A DNA stretch of 64,000 bases from positions 3,596,001-3,660,000 of the forward strand of contig OY992832.1 of assembly GCA_963921425.1 (NCBI GenBank), given 5' to 3'. Source of the DNA: Dryas octopetala (Eukaryota > Streptophyta > Magnoliopsida > Rosales > Rosaceae). The position numbers were made by a program, and so were the translations under genes. The notes beneath the pieces are model-generated. The model saw only the letters and a list, made by a program, of their open reading frames with translations, did no database searches and was not told the DNA's origin. Numbering within the stretch: the first letter of the stretch is position 1; each line of letters starts with the position of its first letter. Positions 51,564 to 63,387 of the stretch are shown here, piece by piece.

Positions 51564-51617
51564 GTATTATATACATTCCGACCATTACAAAAAAAAAAAA
51601 GATGTATTATATACATT
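51564..51617 (+). mobile_element. 26-bp poly(A) insertion with 14-bp TSD
   Basis: GTATTATATACATT occurs exactly at 51564-51577 and 51604-51617. The insert is CCGACCATTAC, 12 A and GAT. It contains GACC, but the A-run begins a few bases later than in the other insertions. Confidence 0.6.
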
Positions 51618-52815
51618 GGGTTTGTACAAGAGTGTAAGTAGAATCCACTATTATATTTTATGTGTGAGAGTGTGACATAATATGTCAAATTACAGTATTT
51701 AAGAATAGTTTTTTTGTGTTAGTATCCTTGAAATGATAGCCCTTTAATCAAATTGTTAAACGATTTCCGAATTGTTTAATTTTTTCCAAAAGATAATCCT
51801 TGCATAGAGATTTAGAAAATAAACGGCTTCGATTATAGAATTACAATGTAAAATGAATCATACAAGTCGTACCTCATTATGTTTAAAATGAGGTATACCT
51901 CAACGAAAAAGGCATGATGTATATGATACTTCTAATTTCCAAAAATTTAGTGTTTAACTTGATTCTTTGAACAAAGTATAACATGCATGTTCAGTTTGGA
52001 ATTCACTTTCAAAATTTAGCATCTTTATTATGGTGAAACAACAGTACGTATGTAATATATCTGTTTTTGGATTTCGATTCAATATGTGCATGGAAAATGA
52101 AATTTCTAAAATTAAACAGATTGTTTACAAAAAAATTTTATCAATCTCATCAGAATACTACAAGACTTTGGCTACTTCATTGACACATAAAAAAAATACC
52201 ATAATTTGGCTTCGTTCTTTTGCAATGTTGATTTCTCTTTTTTAAAAAAGTAGTTATCTTTACTTCAACATGCATGCATTAGTAGAATTGTAGCAGAAGA
52301 GAAAAGAAACGACATTGACATCTATGTCAAAGCTTGATGAAATTAAATTGCAAAATGCAAAATAATATATAGGGTGTAATAGTTACTTCATGTCACATAA
52401 TATATTATATTCTTTCACAAAATTTATTGGCATTTTATTGTAATGATATAGTGTGTATATCATCTAGCTTGGAAACAACTGAGATATATAGTGACATTTT
52501 GACAGGAGCAAAGTCCAAATATATATAGGAAAAACATTTAGAAAATTATGATTAAATACCAAATTTCAATAATTTTTTGGTATAGTATGAAAACCATATA
52601 ATATTTCAATTGAACTACCAAATTTAAATGTAGTTTTTTAGATTAGGTCACAAATATGTTAGCCTCTTTGATTTAAGCCTTTTCCATTTGACATTTTTAT
52701 CTTTTGGCCCACATATGATTAGTGTTAGTTAAAATTTATAAGGTTTTGACAAAAGTAACCTTGAAGCTTTTATATTATCTTGAAAATTTGCTAATATATG
52801 TAGTCTCAACTTCAC

Positions 52816-53075
52816 ATTTAGTTGTGACTGTACGACACTAACAATTTCAAATTTAGTTGTGACTGAACGACAGTCACATCTAAATTGTGAGACAGTCACA
52901 GTTAAGTTGTAATTTAATTAATTTTTTTTTAGATAAATTATACTACAATATAATATAAATAGAGGTCAAAACAATACTTTTACTCAAAATAATATATAGT
53001 ATAGTGTTGTGAGTTGTCTTTTTCAATTTACCAAGACAGTCACAATTAAGTTGGAACTTGATTGATTTTTTTTTA
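52816..53075. repeat. AGTTGTGACTG palindromes and direct repeats
   Basis: ATTTAGTTGTGACTG occurs twice (52816, 52851) and is followed by its near-perfect inverse CAGTCACATCTAAAT. GACAGTCACAGTTAAGTTG near 52891 recurs as GACAGTCACAATTAAGTTG near 53034, each followed by a T-run. A degraded repeat of unknown class. Confidence 0.55.
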
Positions 53076-53090
53076 ATATAATATAGTATA

Positions 53091-53196
53091 AATTAATGTA
53101 ATATTTGTGATGTAATATTATTTTTTGTGATGTAATATTTGTGATATAATATTAATGTAAATTAATGTAATATTTGTGATGTAATATTATTTTTAT
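53091..53196. repeat. GTGATGTAATATT minisatellite
   Basis: Several copies of GTGATGTAATATT with spacers. The 36 bases from 53091 recur at 53160, 69 bases on, so the array has grown by duplicating a longer unit. Confidence 0.75.
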
Positions 53197-53363
53197 TTTT
53201 TTATTATAGTGATATGTGATGTAATAATTGTAAATTCTAATATCTTTTACTTTATTAATTTGTTTAACTTTTTAACTAGTACTTAATCTAAAATGTTATT
53301 TAATTTTAATAACTAAACAAAAAAATTATTAAAATTTAGTAGTTAAAATCAATAAAACTAAAA

Positions 53364-53405
53364 AATTCAGTTAAACGTTTTTTTTGGCCAAGGAATTCAG
53401 TTAAA
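53364..53405 (-). mobile_element. 18-bp poly(T) insertion with 12-bp TSD
   Basis: AATTCAGTTAAA occurs at 53364-53375 and 53394-53405 around CGTTTTTTTTGGCCAAGG. The minus strand reads CCTTGGCC followed by poly(A), matching the 42487 insertion. Confidence 0.65.
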
Positions 53406-53439
53406 ATGAAAATATATGATTTCTAATTTGGCGTGCTCG

Positions 53440-53710
53440 GGCCCCATCGGGACTTAATAATGGACAAAAGTTGGGGGGTGGGGTTCGTGTACATCTCCTG
53501 AAATTGAGAAAGCATGGGCTGGTGGAGCCCACCATCGTCCAATGATGTGGCAACATATGCGACGATCAACGTCAATCTTTTTCATCAGATGCCTATGGTC
53601 GGAGATCCCTACCGCCACGTCATCCACTAGTGGGTCCCAATACGGACACTTTCCTGAAAATACACGACTGAATATATACGGCCCGATCTGGACGGCGCAG
53701 AATATTAATT
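53440..53710. other. GC-richer intergenic block
   Basis: A 270-bp patch of mixed composition (GGGCCCCATCGGGAC, CCGCCACGTCATCCAC, GGCCCGATCTGGACGGCG) inside very AT-rich DNA. It has no recognisable coding content. It may be a conserved non-coding or repeat-derived sequence. Confidence 0.35.
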
Positions 53711-54907
53711 GATTTCAACGTTGATTAGCGACCCAAAGGACTGCCTCTAAAAATTTATGAATATTCATTGTTTCCTTTTCAGAAATTACTTGCTTTCGTT
53801 ATATTTAGAGGCAGCTTCCCTTTGCTTCTATGCAATGTTAAAATCAAAGAACATAAATCTTTGAATTTCTCCCTCACATAGTCACATCTAATATCTCAAG
53901 ATCACACTCTTTTAAGTTAGAGTCGTTAGACCAACTTTGAATTTTTTGTCTTTCAAATAAACAAATGAATTAAATAATTATCTATCTTGATAATCATTTG
54001 GACTCAGTTTTCTTTTGATATATGAAGTTTAGAATCTAAAACTTACGAATGACAATTGCTAATAAATAAAAAAATTAATTACATGTTTAGTTCATTTCTC
54101 TTTATTTCGATAGAAGAGATTAAAAGTTTGTACTTTTCTCCTCTAGATAATATTAAACTGTATTAAATAATTACTTACCATCATAACCGACAAAGATACC
54201 CAACTTTACTTAATTCACAAAAACCTTGCTATCTCTAGCTAGCTATTATTTTTTCTTTTGCTTTCCAAAGGTATTCACTAGCTGGTTAACTGGATTGTCG
54301 AAAAGTAATTAGCCAGGGGAATGTTTTCTGTGTTCTTACAACGTACATTGATCTACATTCTAACATCATATATATTCTTTTAAAAGAAAATTAGGTTTTT
54401 CAATGACCATCAATTTGCTTCATATGAACAAACAAAAACAAGACCAGTACATTAGTGCTAAAAGAGATATCTGTCGTCTCTGCCTGACCTCTCGTGCTCA
54501 TCACGGTTGAAGTGTTTTACAATATCAACAGTGCAGTCAAAAAATTTTAGAAATAAAAAAAAGAAACATGTAAGTCGACTAATTAATTAATACGATATAT
54601 TTTCTTAATTACAGTGAGTGCAATACTTTAAATTATTTGTGCTTTTAAGTGAAGTAGGCGTTAAATTATATATGCACGGGTGGAGCTAAGCTAGCTGACA
54701 ATCTTTTGTGGGGGCATTAATTATTTAAATTGCATGCATGATCGTGCATCCTGCTGCTGATTTGATCTTAAATTTAATCGTAAACGTGTGGAAGATTAAT
54801 GTAGTTGTTTAGAAATCGATTAATCGGCGATCGAAAAGAGTAGTGATCTGAAATGTGGTTGGTTAGTGGCGTTGGAATCTAATTCCCTCCATGATATGTT
54901 TTTACCA

Positions 54908-54932
54908 GACTGACTGACTGACTGACTGACTG
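54908..54932. repeat. GACT tetranucleotide repeat
   Basis: Six tandem GACT units. Confidence 0.9.
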
Positions 54933-55035
54933 CTGACTACGTACGGCTTTTCGCTCATTTTCATGCCAAAAGCTACTCTTCATGTGGAGAGATTTCGTTG
55001 GAAAGGAACCAAATTGCAGCCTTTACATATTCACT

Positions 55036-55038
<3 letters not shown>

Positions 55039-55134
<96 letters not shown>
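55039..55134. repeat. CT microsatellite of 41 units, then CA
   Basis: About 82 bases of pure CT directly followed by seven CA units. It is the longest perfect microsatellite in the window and lies in gene-free DNA. Confidence 0.95.
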
Positions 55135-57009
55135 AATAGGGGCACATTGCGCGTAGACAGATAATATTATACATGCAATTCCCCCACAGAAACTTGTCCC
55201 ACCATACCAGCAATTAATGGTGCACTTTTGAGTTTCATATATCATATATATAAATCAAATGGAGATTAATTAGAAACGTACGGATATATGGTATTGGTTG
55301 ATGGTTGGACCTCAATTGCCCACTTTTTGTTACAAACTTGCATGAATCAAGCATTATGAGGGGGGTCAACTTCATCAAAGAATCTTAGCCAAACGAAGAA
55401 ATAAAAAAACTAACTTAGAATTAAGCATGGTTCTCCATCCAATTTCACTTATTTCCAAAGAGATATTATATGTGCCATTAATTTATTGTCAAATATTGCG
55501 ATAAGAGTGCATGGCTACGTTAATTCGATCTAAAGTAATTAAAACTTTCTAATCAAAGAGAATTATAGAATAATGCTAGATGTATTGATCATATTATTAT
55601 ATATGTAACAGTTGGTGTGTTTATTAAAAACTTGACATAATATATAATTGATGCAAATTAAAAGTAAATCTTAATTACTACTGCTACTTAAGGTAGTCCA
55701 CTAATATGGTTGAAAAATGTAACCCCTCTATCTATGTGGATTCTACCTAGAAGCGTCAATTGACCACGCTAAGTCTTCTATCTTTTCGGTCTCCATCAAA
55801 TTTGGGTTATTATCTTTGAATTCTTTGTTTTTTGTTTTTTTTTTTTTTAAGAGATTAGGAGAATAATTCTTTTTGTTTTTTTTTTTAAAGAAAGTATAAG
55901 AATAATATATGTGTTTGATAAAGTATCTTGAAGAGGCAATTCCACGATTTGCAGAAAATTATGATGTGTAATATTGTGATTCCTACACAAAAGAAAGTTT
56001 TGTTGATGAATATTTAAGAATTCTTTATTGTCCCTCTTCTGGATCTAGCACAGTCTATATAGCATTACTCTTAATATATATATATATCTAAGGCAAGTAC
56101 AGTTGATAGCTAGATATCCTAGAAGAGTGGCTAGCAGGCTATAACAAAATGTTTTGATAATTGCACATGCACATCTGACAGTGATACATAGATGCTACAT
56201 CAGCAACGTACCAAGGATAATTGGATACATAGTTGGGTAGCTTTATGGACATGACATATGACATATATAGCAGATGGATAGATAGCATTACTCTCCCTCT
56301 ATCATGCATATGCATGTATCTCTGCGCGCTTTAATCTGATCATCCAAGAATGATCACAGCACATCATCATCACCAGTAAATATACCCATATTTGCATGCC
56401 GACAAAAATTATTATGTGGAACGAGGTTTCGTCTACCCAGATTGCAGAAATTAGCTAGGGTCCGGAAACATACCTTCATGAGCACAAAGACCAAAATAAA
56501 AAAGTTGTGGAAAATAAACTAGCTAGTTAAAGTTCTCAATTCTTTCTATATACTTTATTTAAAGACTAATACAGTACCGGTCCCCACTAGCTAGTTGGAG
56601 GCTTTAATTAACCTATATTTTTATTCAATCATTTCTTGTTTTTCATCTTTGTTTGAGATTTTTTGCTTAAGTACGTGGTGAGATCGTATTTAAAATAGAG
56701 AGAAGGAAAGAGAGGTAGGGAAAGTAGAGTAGCCAGCCGCCGGAGGTGGTGGGGTCGGTGACTGAAGATCATGAAATTTGGGTCTTGAAAGAACAAGTTT
56801 GGGTGTTCCTAGAATCCCTTGTTATCTTTCCAGCACTTCAAATTAGGTTTAGGCCCAATTTAAAAGTCCAGTGTAATGTGTGAAGTAATGTGTGAATGAT
56901 GCGGTCCTTCTGAGAAAGGCCCGAGAACCGGGCACTCCAAAGTCCAATGTAACAGAGTTCCCAGGCCCACAGAAGCGTATGACTCTTGCAGAGGAACGAG
57001 CATTCCTAT
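55135..57009. other. Gene-free region
   Basis: AT-rich with T-runs (55836-55850) and no supported gene. The stretch from about 56880 to 57009 leads directly into the HSP70 pseudogene; it has a short open frame whose origin I do not recognise. Confidence 0.4.
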
Positions 57010-57369
57010 GTTGTCACTGTCCCAAAGGATGCTGGTGTGATTGCAGGCATGAATGTTATGCGAATCATCAATGAGAAGTACAAGGGAGAGGATGCATAAG
57101 AAGAAAGTGGAGGCCAAGAATGCATGCATTGGAGAACTATGCATACAACATGATCAGGAACACAGTGAGAGATGACAAAATTGAGGATGCTGTTGAAGAG
57201 GCCATTCAGTGGTTTGATGGGAGCCAACTTGCTGAGGTTGATGAGTTTGAGGATAAGATGAAAACCTCTGCAACCCCATCATTGCCAAGATGTATCAGGG
57301 TGCTGGTGCTGGTGGCATAGATCATGGTGCTCCTCCTGCTGGGCCTAAGATCGAACAAGTGGACTCAGA
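57010..57369 (+). pseudogene. HSP70 (cytosolic Hsc70-type) pseudogene with internal deletions
   Basis: Pieces of a cytosolic HSP70 chaperone appear in order but far too close together. VVTVP is joined to [17 protein letters not shown], lacking about 11 residues; this runs straight into KYKGEDA from near the C-terminus, skipping most of the ATPase and substrate-binding domains. There follow [23 protein letters not shown] and [20 protein letters not shown], then [28 protein letters not shown] stop codon follows GEDA, and a 4-bp duplication of TGCA shifts the frame. Retained parts are about 360 bases of a gene of nearly 2 kb. It cannot make a working chaperone. Whether it came by retroposition or gene duplication is not clear. 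Confidence 0.88.
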
Positions 57370-57494
57370 ATTTCTTTAAACTGATGTTCACATGAAACGG
57401 ATGGAGAAGAAGCTTCTTGAAACTCGGTCTAGAAATCCCATTCAAATTAATCTATACCTCACCCTCTCATCCTTCAACCCGTTCTAGTCCGAGG

Positions 57495-57570
57495 TAACTT
57501 AAGCCTTCATTCTACCGAGGTCAGTAAATAGTAAGTAAATAAATAACTTAAGCCTTCATTCTACCGAGGT
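57495..57570. repeat. 27-bp direct repeat
   Basis: The 27 bases at 57495-57521 (containing CTTAAGCCTTCATTCTACCG) recur exactly at 57544-57570, with 22 AT-rich bases between. Confidence 0.9.
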
Positions 57571-57812
57571 AAAGACTCTGGTTTACAGATTATTGGAAAA
57601 TTCCTTACAAGTATCAAATTAAACTGCAACAGATACGATCAAAATCACATGTCCAGAATTTTCCATATCTAATGCACTTAAAACAAAATGGGAAATTATA
57701 TGTGAACATTCTCAGGTGATACAGTAGAACAGCTTCCCTTACTAAGCCTCTGTCACAGATGACACCAAATAATCATACATTAATTTAAACTTTGTTCTCT
57801 ACAAAATCCAAA

Positions 57813-59244
57813 CTACTTCCTTCCCCTGCTCAGCCTCTGCAAGTGGTAATTAATGCTTCCCAATGATTTGTTTTTGTTGGTCTGCAGCAAAGGAGTCACA
57901 TACTTTAGGGACAGTCCTTGAAGAATGTTTGTCAATTGAAATAAGGGATAGACTTTTAAGCATAAGAAAATGATTTTGGAAAAAAGGATGATAAGAAACT
58001 ATGAAGATGCAGAATCCACAACAGAAAACCTATAATCTACCTGAGCATCCATACAAGTACCCAAAAGTTCCTTCTGCCTTACGCACTTATCATCACAGTT
58101 GTGGTTAAGAGCCAAGCAGTTGAGAAATGTTAACATTTCCTTCATGCAAGGTTTGCGAAGAGCGCCAAATTTCTTTGGATTAATGTATAGCGTACCCGCT
58201 TTCCGACCCATTCTACAATTCAAATGACATGTATCCAAACACCAAACTGTTAGGCTCAACCAATTCTTGAAAGAAGAATCAGAACCAAAATCCAATGAGC
58301 ACTTAAAATTGAATATATCATGAGGAAAGGTACAATAAAGGGAAAACATTACAAACACTTGTTAAATTTGTGAACTATCCTTGATATCTCTTATATGATC
58401 AACGTATAACATATATTTCATTTGGAGAACCAAGCATAAAAACAAGTTTGTCAATTGGATGGCATACAATAAACTGGCCAGTGACTTTCTCTAAAGACTT
58501 ATCTATTGTATACAGGGTGAGTACGCCACTCAGGTTCCCTGACCCAGCTATGTTTTAACTCCAATAGGTAAAGAGCAAATAATGTTGGTTTTGAAATTCA
58601 TCATAGAATCATTTACTGAATGATACTTTTGCTAAATCATCATCAGTTGCACTAGAATTGTAAAATTATATCAGCCTCCAATGTGTCTCGTCCAATTAAA
58701 TGTGATAACAAGTTCATTTAAATGTTATAAAGCTTGAAAACCGAAACGAGTCAGAAATAAATTGTCTTTCGGTTATCAGCAAGCACAAGTATTGGTATAG
58801 GATGCAGAACAATAATGAGCAAAATCCGAGTTTCGATGTAGATGAGCAAGCACAAATAAACCCAGTTGCGGTTAAATCGGAATGAACAGTGAGGGCAAAA
58901 TGCTAATTAACTTCGATTAAATTAAAAAACTTTCCATTTTTTTCCCAAACTTGATGACCTACAGAACATCCTTTGGATCAAAATCAACTAAATAAATTGA
59001 AACCCATTTATTCATTATTTCTTCTTTCACCAATGAAATCAAACCCAATTCCAGCAACAGAGAAATGAAAGCATGATAAATAGAGAAGAAGAAGAAGAAT
59101 AATAAAAGAAGGAAGGGCAGAGTGAATTACCGAATCAGTGGCTCTAACCGTGAAGAAGTGAGAGTGATAAGAGGGACACTGGCACTCTAGGGCTTGCTCT
59201 TCTATTAATTTTTTTTCTTTTATTTTGCTCTTGGCGATTTGCAT
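57813..59244 (-). CDS. CHCH-domain protein, mitoribosomal mS37 (Mrp10)-like
   Basis: Small twin-CX9C-type protein resembling mS37, a component of the mitochondrial small ribosomal subunit (Mrp10 in yeast), which is imported and oxidised in the intermembrane space. Coding exons on the minus strand are 58211-58041 and 57881-57813, GT-AG, giving 79 residues. It reads MGRKAGTLYINPKKFG, then KPCMKEMLTFLNCLALNHNC and DDKCVRQKELLGTCMDAQ; cysteines 22, 32, 44 and 53 form the two CX9C/CX8C pairs, with an extra Cys39. The end is INYHLQRLSRGRK. A non-coding exon (59131 to about 59244, donor at 59130) precedes it, and the ATG lies one base after the acceptor TTGTAG. The upstream ATG at 59244 goes out of frame after splicing, so it could act as a short upstream ORF. 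Confidence 0.9.
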
Positions 59245-59249
59245 AGATC

Positions 59250-62200
59250 GTCTTCAAGTTTTGAACAAATGGGACTGAAAGTAAAAAGCCCTACATAAAT
59301 TGGGCTGGGCCTAATTATAACCCCAAGGTTAAAGGACTAGTTCAAGCTGAGCAGGCCCGATTCAACTCCGGCTCGGACAATGGGCTTTGGGCTAGCTCTA
59401 TTCAAATAGACAGATAATTGAACAATGAATCCTATTTTTCTTTGGTATCCTTTTTTTTTTTAAAGTAAAAAATAATAATATTTCCTTCTCAAATTTTTTG
59501 TGTGATTTTCTTAACAACACTCTTTTTTTCTTTTGGGGGGGCTATAGTAGGGTGTGCTAAGCAGCTAATGGCTGGAATAACAGGTGACAAGTCATGTAAT
59601 GCACCACATAATGAAATAAAATAACAATAATATTAAAAATATCAACTATTATCCCATATTTTGTTGATTGTAAATAAATGAGGGAGTAGGGCTAGCAATT
59701 GACAAATGAAATGTCAGCACATCAGTTTGGATCCAAAAAGTTAGGATAATAGTTGATGCTCTCATACTAATTATATGACACAAATTAGTTATTAATTTAA
59801 TAGTGTTTCTCTCATTGATATTAAAATGTCCGATATTCATCTCTCCCAAAAAAAAAATCTACTTTAGTGTTACAATTTCCATCTTTTTAAGTCTTTCAGT
59901 TAAATTTGTGAGAATCATCGGATGTCACAGTTTATGTATGAGAAAAATTCCCAAAAGAGATCCTTTGTGCTATGTAAAGTTAAAGCAAGAGAATTAAATG
60001 ATATATCCTTGTTGTATGGAACAAAGGTAACAAGTTATGGTTAGCAATGAAGGCGGTCTCATCACAAAAGCAACTCTTGTCAGTGATCACGAAATGAAAG
60101 AAAGCAAGAAAAAAAGCTTAAGAATCAAATAAACAAAGAAAGCTTGAAGAAAATGCTCTGTAATCAATTGATCAAAAGTTACAGCAAAAGAGCAATACAC
60201 AAAGCTTTATACCGTAAAAAGTTAAAAACCAACTAAACAGTATTCTAACAACTGATTTCTTAACAATTAGAACCGGTAGGATCTTGACACCTGTATCCTC
60301 AACAGTCAGATCTCTTGCCATCCAAACAAACAGATAATATGTACGTGGAACAAAACAGTAACTCCCGTACAAATTTGTCAAACCAATTATATATTATCTT
60401 GTTACTCCTAGGCTCCTAGGCTCCTAGGTAGGACTACTATACTTTTTTAATTTAATTCCCATTATTCAACACTCAAATCAAGTTGATGGATGAGTGGCTA
60501 AGTGGTTAGTGGGTGGGATATATGGACCCTTCTCATTCCAAAGCTTCCAACATCACTCCACTAATTTGCACCAAACCACCTGCTAACTTCATCTTTCTTC
60601 AAACACGGGGATTTCCCAATTGGCCATATACAAATTCGAACTGTCTTTTCTTACACGCTGTCTCCTCACTCTCCTGCTTTCAAATCAATTCCATAAGCAA
60701 TTATTTGATCCAATCTTTAGGCTTTGGATTTGGTTACATGTCATTAACATCAGGTTTATTTTCCTAGCAATTTAGGCTCATTATTAGTTTTAAATTTGTA
60801 TCAAATTGTCTCCAACTTAAACACTTATTTTAAAAAATTGAGTTAATTTGATATATATTATTGGCCTATTTTTTGAAACTTAAATTTTTTAAATTAAGTG
60901 ATTCTCTAACATGGTGTGCGAGTTTGTTATGATATTTGAATTTTTAAACATGGTAAGTTTATGTTGAAGCAGGCTACCACATGTAGCAAGAATTTTAAAA
61001 CTTTTTTGCTTTCTCATAGTCAAAATGTCAAATGGCACTCATATTCCTTCGGATTGAAATTACAGTATGATTGTGACAGTATAAAAGAAAAAGACAATGA
61101 AAAATCCACACTTTTTGCTAGATACCAAAAACTAGTTACTCTACAGCAGCTTACTTCCTGGTGTTGATAAAAGAAAATTGGTACTTTCTTCATTCTTGTG
61201 ATTGCTTGTGCTTCACGTCCTGAACAAAACTACAAACTATTCTAATTGTTTTTTATGTATGTGAAAGTGAAACCAACAGAATTTAAATAGTCCTTGAACA
61301 ACTCTGCATTGTTTTGTTTCTTTGTTCATGAGGGCCATGACAACCAGACCTCAGATAGGCCTAGAAATTCTGGCTAAGTTCAAAATGGGCTGGGTCCCAC
61401 CTTTGCAATTCTTTGGATTAAATTATGGTATGCTTCAGGGAGAGATAATGTTGGATTGGGCTTCTCTTGATCATGCATTTCAAATCCAAATTTCAAGACT
61501 GAAGCTGTGGAGGTTGGAAAAAGAAATTGAGAAATTGACATGAAATTTAAATATACAAATTAAGTGGGCCCAACAAATTGACAGCCGCTTGGGGTTTTTG
61601 GACCACTACCACATGGAAGCCAATTATGTTAGTTTCCAGCTCTAATCATTCTGCATTAGCAGGCAAATTGCAACATGGCTTTGCTAATTCAAAGTTGCAA
61701 ACTCCATTTAAAGAATGTTACCATTTTCTCTGTAAGAAAGAGAACTCTCACAGCTCACTCTCTTATCGGATATTTCATCATGTATAAAGTTTAAAACTAA
61801 ACTTTGAATACATGCAACCATTCATAAACCACAATATATGATAAATTTGAGTGTTTTTACATCCGTGAGAGTTCAAACATAGGATGTCTTATCTCATAAT
61901 AACCCTTTAACTGTTGAATCATTTGTGCAGATTAAGGAAGTTATCTTTGTCAAGTTACAAGTGCTGCCTGCTTAAGGATTCAAAATTTGAAATTCTATTA
62001 TTGCAGAGAATGGAGAATTGGTAATTGAAGTAAGGCAAACTTTTCGGCTAAGTCGCGTGACAAAATTGACATTACTTATAGTTTAGGTAAAAGCTCAGAC
62101 CACTCACAACTTGCACTAGTGTTGGACTTTCTCACTTTTTATTGAGTACTAAGTCTTCCTCTAAAGGCAAACAATAAATTGCACCTGCCCTTTTAAGCTT

Positions 62201-63387
62201 TAAATCCCCCACTTCAAGATTTAATTATGTAACTGCTACTCCACTCCACTCCAATAGATATATAATCTACTTCCTTAAATCCAGAAATCCTAAGGTGAGT
62301 GATCATATACACCATCCCTCTCATATCATTATATCAATCCATTACATGTTGATCTTGGTGATGATGTGATTGTGAGAAGAGAACATATACATCGTGAGAA
62401 GAGAACGTATACGACCTGCCTTACCGAGGACTTTCTAGGGGCATGTGAGTTCACTGTTAAGAGCTGCAAAATGCATAGAGGAGACCTAGCACTATCATAT
62501 TATTTATTGTAAAATTAAGCTACTCTTATAATGGGCAACAGCTGAAAATACTTGTGGTGTGTATTCCTGCATTCTTTTAATGGACATGGCAGTAATTGAA
62601 ATAGTTCTTATTCCATTATCCAATTGTTTCCTTTCAGACCAATTCAAACAGCAGATTACCTCTTCCACATAAAAAGGAAAAACACCACAAAGCATCTTAC
62701 TTGGGGACCATTTTGCGTCAAACGCATTATAGTGTACACATTTCAACATATGCAGTACCCACTACCCACTTTTGCCCAACATTGCTTAAAATGAATTTGA
62801 CTGCACTATGTGAAAGCCACCTAAGAACATGATCAAATCCACATCAACCTCTGAGCCCTTGGAGGCTTTTGACAAAATTTGAGGACCCTTTCTTAGCAAA
62901 CATGACACAATTTGGTAATTTATACCAGTACTAGCAGAAAGAACCTAAGAGAATAAAAAGTGATGAAGCACTATCTTAAAGAAAGAATGAGGGTGTCCTC
63001 ATGATAATGAATGATTACTGGTGTAAGAAACCTCAGGACACAATAAGAATGGACAAAATGATTACCCCACAAGTTCCCCACTTGAACTAACGAACACCTA
63101 AATCACTCCGCAGAATTTGTCAGTTCTGTCTGGAATTCACAATGAAGCTCCAACAGAAAGTGATTTAGATCATTCACGATTACCCTACCTTCCCAAAACA
63201 CCCAAGAGCAAGAAATAAACAAATGACAACAAAGTAACCCAAAAAAAAAATGACAATAAATTAAGGGGAAAAAAACCTTTCAGATTAACGCAGAAGTAAT
63301 CATCTTGAAAAACTAATTAACAGATTAAAAGAATTAACAAAGACCTCTTGGTAATTAATGGAGATCTAATGCACAATGGCTTTCTGG
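59250..63387. other. Gene-free region
   Basis: No coding region supported over 4.1 kb. A tandem CTCCTAGG pattern occurs at 60408-60428. Near 63222-63255 AAATGACAACAAA and AATGACAATAAA flank GTAACCCAAAAAAAA, possibly another micro-insertion. The last 200-300 bases are the probable 3' UTR of the final gene. Confidence 0.4.

Noticed and set aside
61322..61787. Frames of 69-73 residues
   Set aside because: No conserved motifs; composition like intergenic DNA.
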